Source of the DNA: Zygnema cylindricum
Lineage: Eukaryota; Streptophyta; Zygnematophyceae; Zygnematales; Zygnemataceae
Direction: 5' to 3'
Assembly (NCBI GenBank): GCA_037447655.1
Contig: JBBHKE010001039.1
Span: 1 to 47,312, forward strand
Length of the DNA: 47,312 nucleotides
Shown: positions 42,589 to 47,312 of the stretch, in pieces
Layout of the letters: the number at the start of each line of letters is the position of its first letter
How positions within the stretch are numbered: the stretch's first letter is position 1
Notes under the pieces: generated by a model
Told to the model about the DNA's origin: nothing
What the model saw: only the letters and a program-made list of their open reading frames with translations
Database searches by the model: none
Translations under genes and position numbers: made by a program

Positions 42589-45500
42589 TGTTGCGGTTTT
42601 GTAGGTTTATTTGTATGTTTGTTTGTAGGTTTATATCTTGGTTTATTTGGTAGATTTATAGGTTTAATTGCAGTATATATAGGTTTATGGATGACGGAGG
42701 AGGACGTTGAGGTTAAGTTATCCAATAAAGGGGTAAAATCATCTATTGATCGTAAATTGATAGGTTTGTTTGCAGTTCTTACAGGTTTAGGTTTGCAAAT
42801 TTATAGGTTACTCTGCAGGTTTGTAGGTTTATTTATGGTTTTCTATTTTTTTTTTCCAGTTTCGAGGTCTATTTACAGGTTTACAGACTTCGTTGCTGTT
42901 ATATAGGTTTTTTTTTTATAGTTTGTTTTGATAGGCTTATCTGTAGATTTATAGTTTTATTCGCTGGATTCTATAGCTTGATTGTAGGTTCATAGTTTTA
43001 TTTACAGGTTTACAAAAGTATTCGTAGGGGTTTAGGTATTTTGTATTTCGTAGTTTTGTTGCAAAGGAATATATGTGGTGGAGAGAATAATTTTGGAGAA
43101 GAAAAAGGTTTATGTAGTAGGAGAGAGATTTCTATAGGCATAATTGTTGATGTAGGGAAGAGTAGTGATGTATATATAAAAGTGAAACTGGTTATGTAAT
43201 GAAGTTTTGATAAAGATATTCGTCAAAAGATCTCTTGCAACCTTCTTCTGTTTTTTTTTTTTTTTTTGGAAATGGGATCCAACATTTACATTTTGTTTGT
43301 GTTAGTTTGTTTCAGCAACACTTGAGAAAATGGTGCTTTTCTGTCTTAATGATCCATAGGACTAAAGCCCTATTGAATCCTAAAAATCCTTGAATATCTG
43401 ATTTCTTACACCGGTTTGTCTGACTTATTTTGAAATAATCATGAAACTACAGATAGCGCCAAAATGAACTTCACTGCACTGCCATTCTTGTAAGCGTTAA
43501 GGATTTATCAGTGGTAATTCGAAATTGGAAGTAACAATACCAAATTGCGAGGGGCGTTGCAGATTGTTGTCCACGTCCGGATATAGTGTTGTTAGCACTT
43601 TTCTGTGAGTTTTTGCCAGTAAAAGTAGTGACCAAATTAGTGTCGTAAATCATAATGATGATGGGCGGTGTGGTTTTGTTCACTTGTGTCAAAAACGACT
43701 AAGTGAAAAGTTTGTTGTTTCTGAACCCTATCAAAATCTTTGTGTGTTCGGGTGAAGGTGATGTCGGAATTAGGGCTTAGGCAAAGACATGACCTGATTT
43801 CGATATCGGGAAATCCCTCTGCTGTCAAACCATAGTTCAAAAAATTTATTTTACAACACGTAACCCTGAACACCCTAAAACTTTGAACTGTTCGGGTTTG
43901 TTTGAACTGTTCTCGTCGTCATTTTTGTTCATTTCCGTGGTGCAGCGCAACTGAGGGCCTCGGTCAGCCTGTTTGCGATCTCGGATGTATCCATATAAGT
44001 CGCAGTTTTCCGTTCAACCCTGAAAAACCCTACAAAACCTTAAAAAATATTAAACCCCTTAAAAAACTTAAGGAATTAGGCACATGCTTGTTACGTTGGA
44101 CATTCATGCAACAGAGCACGTACTAACCGCTCAAAATTGATGTTACCGTCCTTGTAGCCGAGGGTTTACCGGCGCACTTTCTTCATAAATATTATTTACT
44201 ATTAATAAAACATTTTATTTTAAACGATCAATTTCCAGTGAATCAAGCATTTTTTCTTTCACGTGTTACCGCGATAAATAGAATATATGTTTGTAAATAT
44301 ATAGTTCTCAATATACTTCTATGCCTATAACTCCACTTGAGAACTAGAAACAAGTAATATTATAATACGTCGTTCAACACCAAAAAATCCGTAAAAAACC
44401 CTTCAACAATAACCAAAGCCAAAGATAAAAATCGCACTGTTTTATAGAAATTTTATACCATCTCACAAAGAATATCAGCAAATAAATAATAATAATAATA
44501 AAAAAATAGATAAAATAAAATTGGAAAAAAAAAAGCACATTGAAACCATCACAATTTTTTCAAAGGTTTTCAGTTATTCCGTAACCTTGTAACAGTTGGA
44601 CAACAGACTCCCCAAGTAAAAATAAAAAAATGAATAAATGAAAAATAGAAGGAAAAAACAAAAAAAAATATAGAAAGGTTTGCACATCAGGACCCACAAT
44701 CACTGTATCAAGATTATAAATGACTAGAAAGACAACTAAAAACCCCTTTAAAACCCATTTGAAAATCTCTCTAAAAACTCTCTATAAAACTCTAGAAAAC
44801 ATCTAAAAGACAAGCAAAAACCTTGAAAAGAAAACCAGAAAACCCTGAAATAACCATAACCTAAAAATAGCTTAAAAAAGCCATACAACCCTAAAAAACC
44901 CTACAAAAAATGTTGTTTGTGGAAATAATGATATTGAGGTTTAACAAAAAATTCTTCTTAAACCTTTTATGGTCAGAAAAAAATTGAAATTGGAAAAAAA
45001 AAATGCAAAACTTATTACAAGAAAATGGAGTCTTTTTCCTGTCTTTTATTTTTCATTTTCTTTTTTTTTTCTTTTTTTGAGAGAAGACTTTCACACAAAA
45101 GAATTCCACAATTTGTCTCAAAAAAAAAAAAAAAGTGACATGTTAAATTGCGTTGGAGGATTTTTAACAATTTTGAAAAGATATTAAATCTTTTTTTTCT
45201 TTTTTCGTCTTCTCTCTTTTTTCTTTTTTAGCTTAAACCTCTTCAAAATAGTAGAAATCCTCAAATTCGAATAATCTATTTTTCCTATTCAAATAAATAA
45301 GGGAAAACAATCGCCACTTTCTTTATTTACTTTCTTTTGGCTTTTCTCTCTCTCTCCCTCTTCTTTTCCCTCTCCCTCTCCTTTTGTCTTTCCCTCTCCT
45401 TCTCCCTCCTCTCCCTCCTCCCTCGGTATGATCCTCTTTAAAAAAAAGAGGAAGAAATATCATCTATTTCTTGTTTTACTTTCTTTGTGCTACTCCCTTT

Positions 45501-46037
45501 CCCTCTCCCTCTCCACCCTCCTCTCCTTCCTTGGTCTATTTTCCTCTTAACAAAAAAAGAGGGAAATATATCGTCTCATTCTTATTTACCTTCTTTGTGC
45601 TTCTCCCTCTCATTATCCTCCCTCCTCTCTCCTCCTTCCTCCCTCCTTCCTCACTCTCCCCAATTCCTGAACATAAAATAAAACATCCCTCTCAAATCAC
45701 CTTGAAAGTACCCAATTTCCTCTCCCCACATCCTACACTCTTTCCTCCTGGCCCCGACCTTCTCCCTCTCCGTCTCCCTCTCCCTCTCCTCTCTCCCTCT
45801 CCAACTCCAGCTCCCTCTCACTCTTCCCTGCCCTCGCCCTCGACCTCCCTCCCTCTCCCTCTCTCTCACACTCTCTCACTCTCCGCAATTCCCGAAAACG
45901 AAATCGAAAATCTCCCTCAAATCGCCCCCTCTAAACGCTTCCCAAATCCCACCGTTTTTTCCCTTCCCTCCGTCTCCCTCTTCCACCTCTCCCTCCCTCT
46001 CCAACATCCACACCAAAAACTCCCCGAACACCTCGTC
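42589..46037. other. Intergenic, no gene recognised
   Basis: 42600-43030 is a degenerate array of TAGGTTTAT-like words, a continuation of the 3' flank of the SRC2-like gene. 43030-45240 is AT-rich with A-tracts and AAACCCT-like words but no coding evidence. 45340-46020 is strongly C/T-rich on plus, probably the minus-strand 3' flank of the SERK exon; the long plus frame at 45471-46409 there is a composition artefact. Confidence 0.45.
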
Positions 46038-46517
46038 TCATCTCGGCCCCGACAAGTCCATCGGATAAATCTCACTTATTGCCGCCGACCGCATTCCTCC
46101 ACTGAATCCGTCACCGTCAACGGATCCCATAGAACCGCTCCATTTCGCCTCCTCCGGCGAATTACTAAACGATCCCATCCCTCTCCCTTCTCCCTCCTCT
46201 TCCGTCGAACTCAACGTAAAACTCAACGAATTCGACGGATTCGACGGGTCTCCATTATCCGTAAAAGACGAAGACGAGGCTCCCGGGATTATCGGGAACC
46301 ATTGGAGGTTTTGCCATCGACTCCATCTCTCTTCGAGTCCGTCTCCTCGCAAAATCGAGCAACAATCTTTCATCGTCGGTCGGTTTTCCGGCAACTCTTG
46401 CATACATAGAACGGCTGTTTGTAAAAGATTCTCCAGTTTGTCAAAAGATTCTGTCGTCACATCACGTGGAGCTTCGATGGCGTCAAGGACGCGGCCTTGT
46501 TGGAGGATACCGTTGAC
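46038..46517 (-). CDS. SERK-type LRR receptor kinase, last exon only
   Basis: After the acceptor CCCTCTCCCAG, the exon starts in phase 0 with VNGILQQGRVLDAIEAPRD. This is exactly where the last SERK exon begins (after ...LLDW). The kinase subdomain XI follows (LLQTAVLCMQELPENRPTM, with the conserved Arg-Pro), then RGDGLEERWSRWQNLQW, matching the GDGLAERWEEWQ block, and the diagnostic end MDLSGPR. SERKs are co-receptors for brassinosteroid, immune and developmental LRR kinases at the plasma membrane. The tail between these blocks is about 80 residues, Ser/Gly-rich and longer than usual for SERKs. Upstream exons are not seen in the remaining 0.8 kb and should lie beyond the window edge. Confidence 0.82.
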   Translation of the reverse strand, partial: VNGILQQGRVLDAIEAPRDVTTESFDKLENLLQTAVLCMQELPENRPTMKDCCSILRGDGLEERWSRWQNLQWFPIIPGASSSSFTDNGDPSNPSNSLSFTLSSTEEEGEGRGMGSFSNSPEEAKWSGSMGSVDGDGFSGGMRSAAISEIYPMDLSGPR

Positions 46518-47137
46518 CTGGGAGAGGGAAAGAGAGGGGGAGGGTGAAAGGCTGGGAGAGGGGGGCCTTGGGTTTTGATTTTCATGAAATAAAATGTGAA
46601 ATTGACAACCCTCCAAATTTCACTTTTACCAAAAGTTTTGTCAGTTATATCATTAACATTCAGCCTTGAAATAGTCATAGCAATATTATTGGACCCAATT
46701 TCCTACCCATTTTTTCAGGGTTTCAACAGTTTAAAACCATGAAAAACCCTAAAAACCATAAAAAAAAAACTCATATAACAACCCTAGAAAAAAAACTAGG
46801 AAACCCTGAAAAACCCTAAAAATCCTAATAAAGACCCACTGGTAAATCTCGAAGTAGGACAAACTTGTATTAATTCAAAAATGTTGAAAAAGACAAACGT
46901 ATAAATTTTTCCATATTTTTTTGTGATTGAAGACTTGGTTACGTAGCGAGCCCAGTATAGAAGTACGAAAATTGGGGGAGAAAACGCCAACGAAGTGTTA
47001 ATTTACTTGGCGTACGGAGAAGATATATTCGGCAATGAATTCATATGCTATGGAACGGTATTATTTGGAGGATCGCTTTGAACGATCCGGATTCCAAGCG
47101 ATGACTTACCACGCAGACGGTAACATTCGGGGAGTAC
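46518..47137. other. Presumed SERK intron or upstream flank
   Basis: AT-rich with AAACCCTA-like words. No kinase exon was found on the minus strand. A 37-codon plus-strand ATG frame (about 47035-47150) runs into the MITE end and is not called. Confidence 0.4.
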
Positions 47138-47312
47138 ACCGTGAATCGCTATAGAGTTCAGAAATTATTAGTGTAAAGAAACAATCAATGTTATTAACTC
47201 TATTTTGGGTTCAAGGGCCTAACGCCAACAAAAATTAACGCTAATTTATACACCTAACTAATTTGGATACACATTCCCATATTGTAGCCGCGATAGTTTG
47301 TGTTCACATATT
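47138..47312. mobile_element. Left end of a MITE-family element, cut by the window edge
   Basis: Starts TACACCGTGAATCGCTAT, the family end, then GTTATTAACTCTATTTTGGG as in the 22838 fragment. The other end is not in the window. Confidence 0.5.

Noticed and set aside
45471-46409. 312-residue plus-strand open frame
   Set aside because: C/T-rich composition gives Pro/Ser/Leu repeats, and it overlaps the well-supported SERK exon on the other strand.

Overview
This window is nuclear DNA of a land plant. The evidence is a SERK-type receptor-kinase C-terminus, an SRC2-like C2-domain gene, a ZIFL-type MFS transporter, telobox motifs (AAACCCTA) just upstream of several start codons, and long T/C-rich GT-AG introns. 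Gene density is low, repeats dominate, and the LINE belongs to the restriction-like-endonuclease class. A bryophyte, lycophyte or fern seems more likely than a flowering plant, but the species cannot be told from the sequence.

Layout. 1-6.6 kb: a possible membrane-transporter exon (minus strand) diverges from a complete three-exon gene for ribosomal protein eL39, whose start codon is cut off from the rest by the first intron. 6.6-10.2 kb: low-complexity tracts, then a decayed LINE (CCHC finger, RT, restriction-like endonuclease) with a (TTGGGG)n tract after its stop. 10.7-12.6 kb: the last two exons of a ZIFL-type transporter with no 5' half in view. 12.9-39.8 kb: a family of small secretory-pathway proteins. 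All members share a 76-nt signal-peptide exon. Two are complete (16.0-18.0 kb plus, 20.6-21.4 kb minus): signal peptide, short two-Cys ectodomain, one membrane span, PYPP-rich tail. Three more copies are exon-1-only. 41.5-42.4 kb: an intact single-exon SRC2-like gene. 46.0-46.5 kb: the final exon of a SERK-like receptor kinase, minus strand.

The main discovery is in 12.9-39.8 kb. Exon-1 copies at 13.5 (minus) and 16.0 kb (plus) form a head-to-head pair around a 2.46-kb spacer. Copies at 25.8 (minus) and 39.2 kb (plus) form a second such pair, with the same introns on the same sides but with the spacer inverted, so each exon 1 has the other gene's promoter. Inside the second spacer sits a 12,033-bp insertion, 26014-38046, with canonical Helitron ends on the minus strand: 5' TC, 3' hairpin plus CTAG, host A|T target and no target-site duplication. 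The unoccupied site is preserved at 15833/15834 in the first pair. About 7.9 kb of this Helitron is one 26-bp satellite array (roughly 300 monomers), interrupted once by a 164-bp island made almost entirely of small hairpins.

A second transposon theme is a TA-flanked MITE family with CACCGTG(A/T)ATCGCTAT ends. One complete 519-bp copy sits in the first spacer and is absent from the second, where a possible excision footprint remains. Exon structures were inferred by eye from splice signals, phase and family knowledge; nothing was aligned by software.
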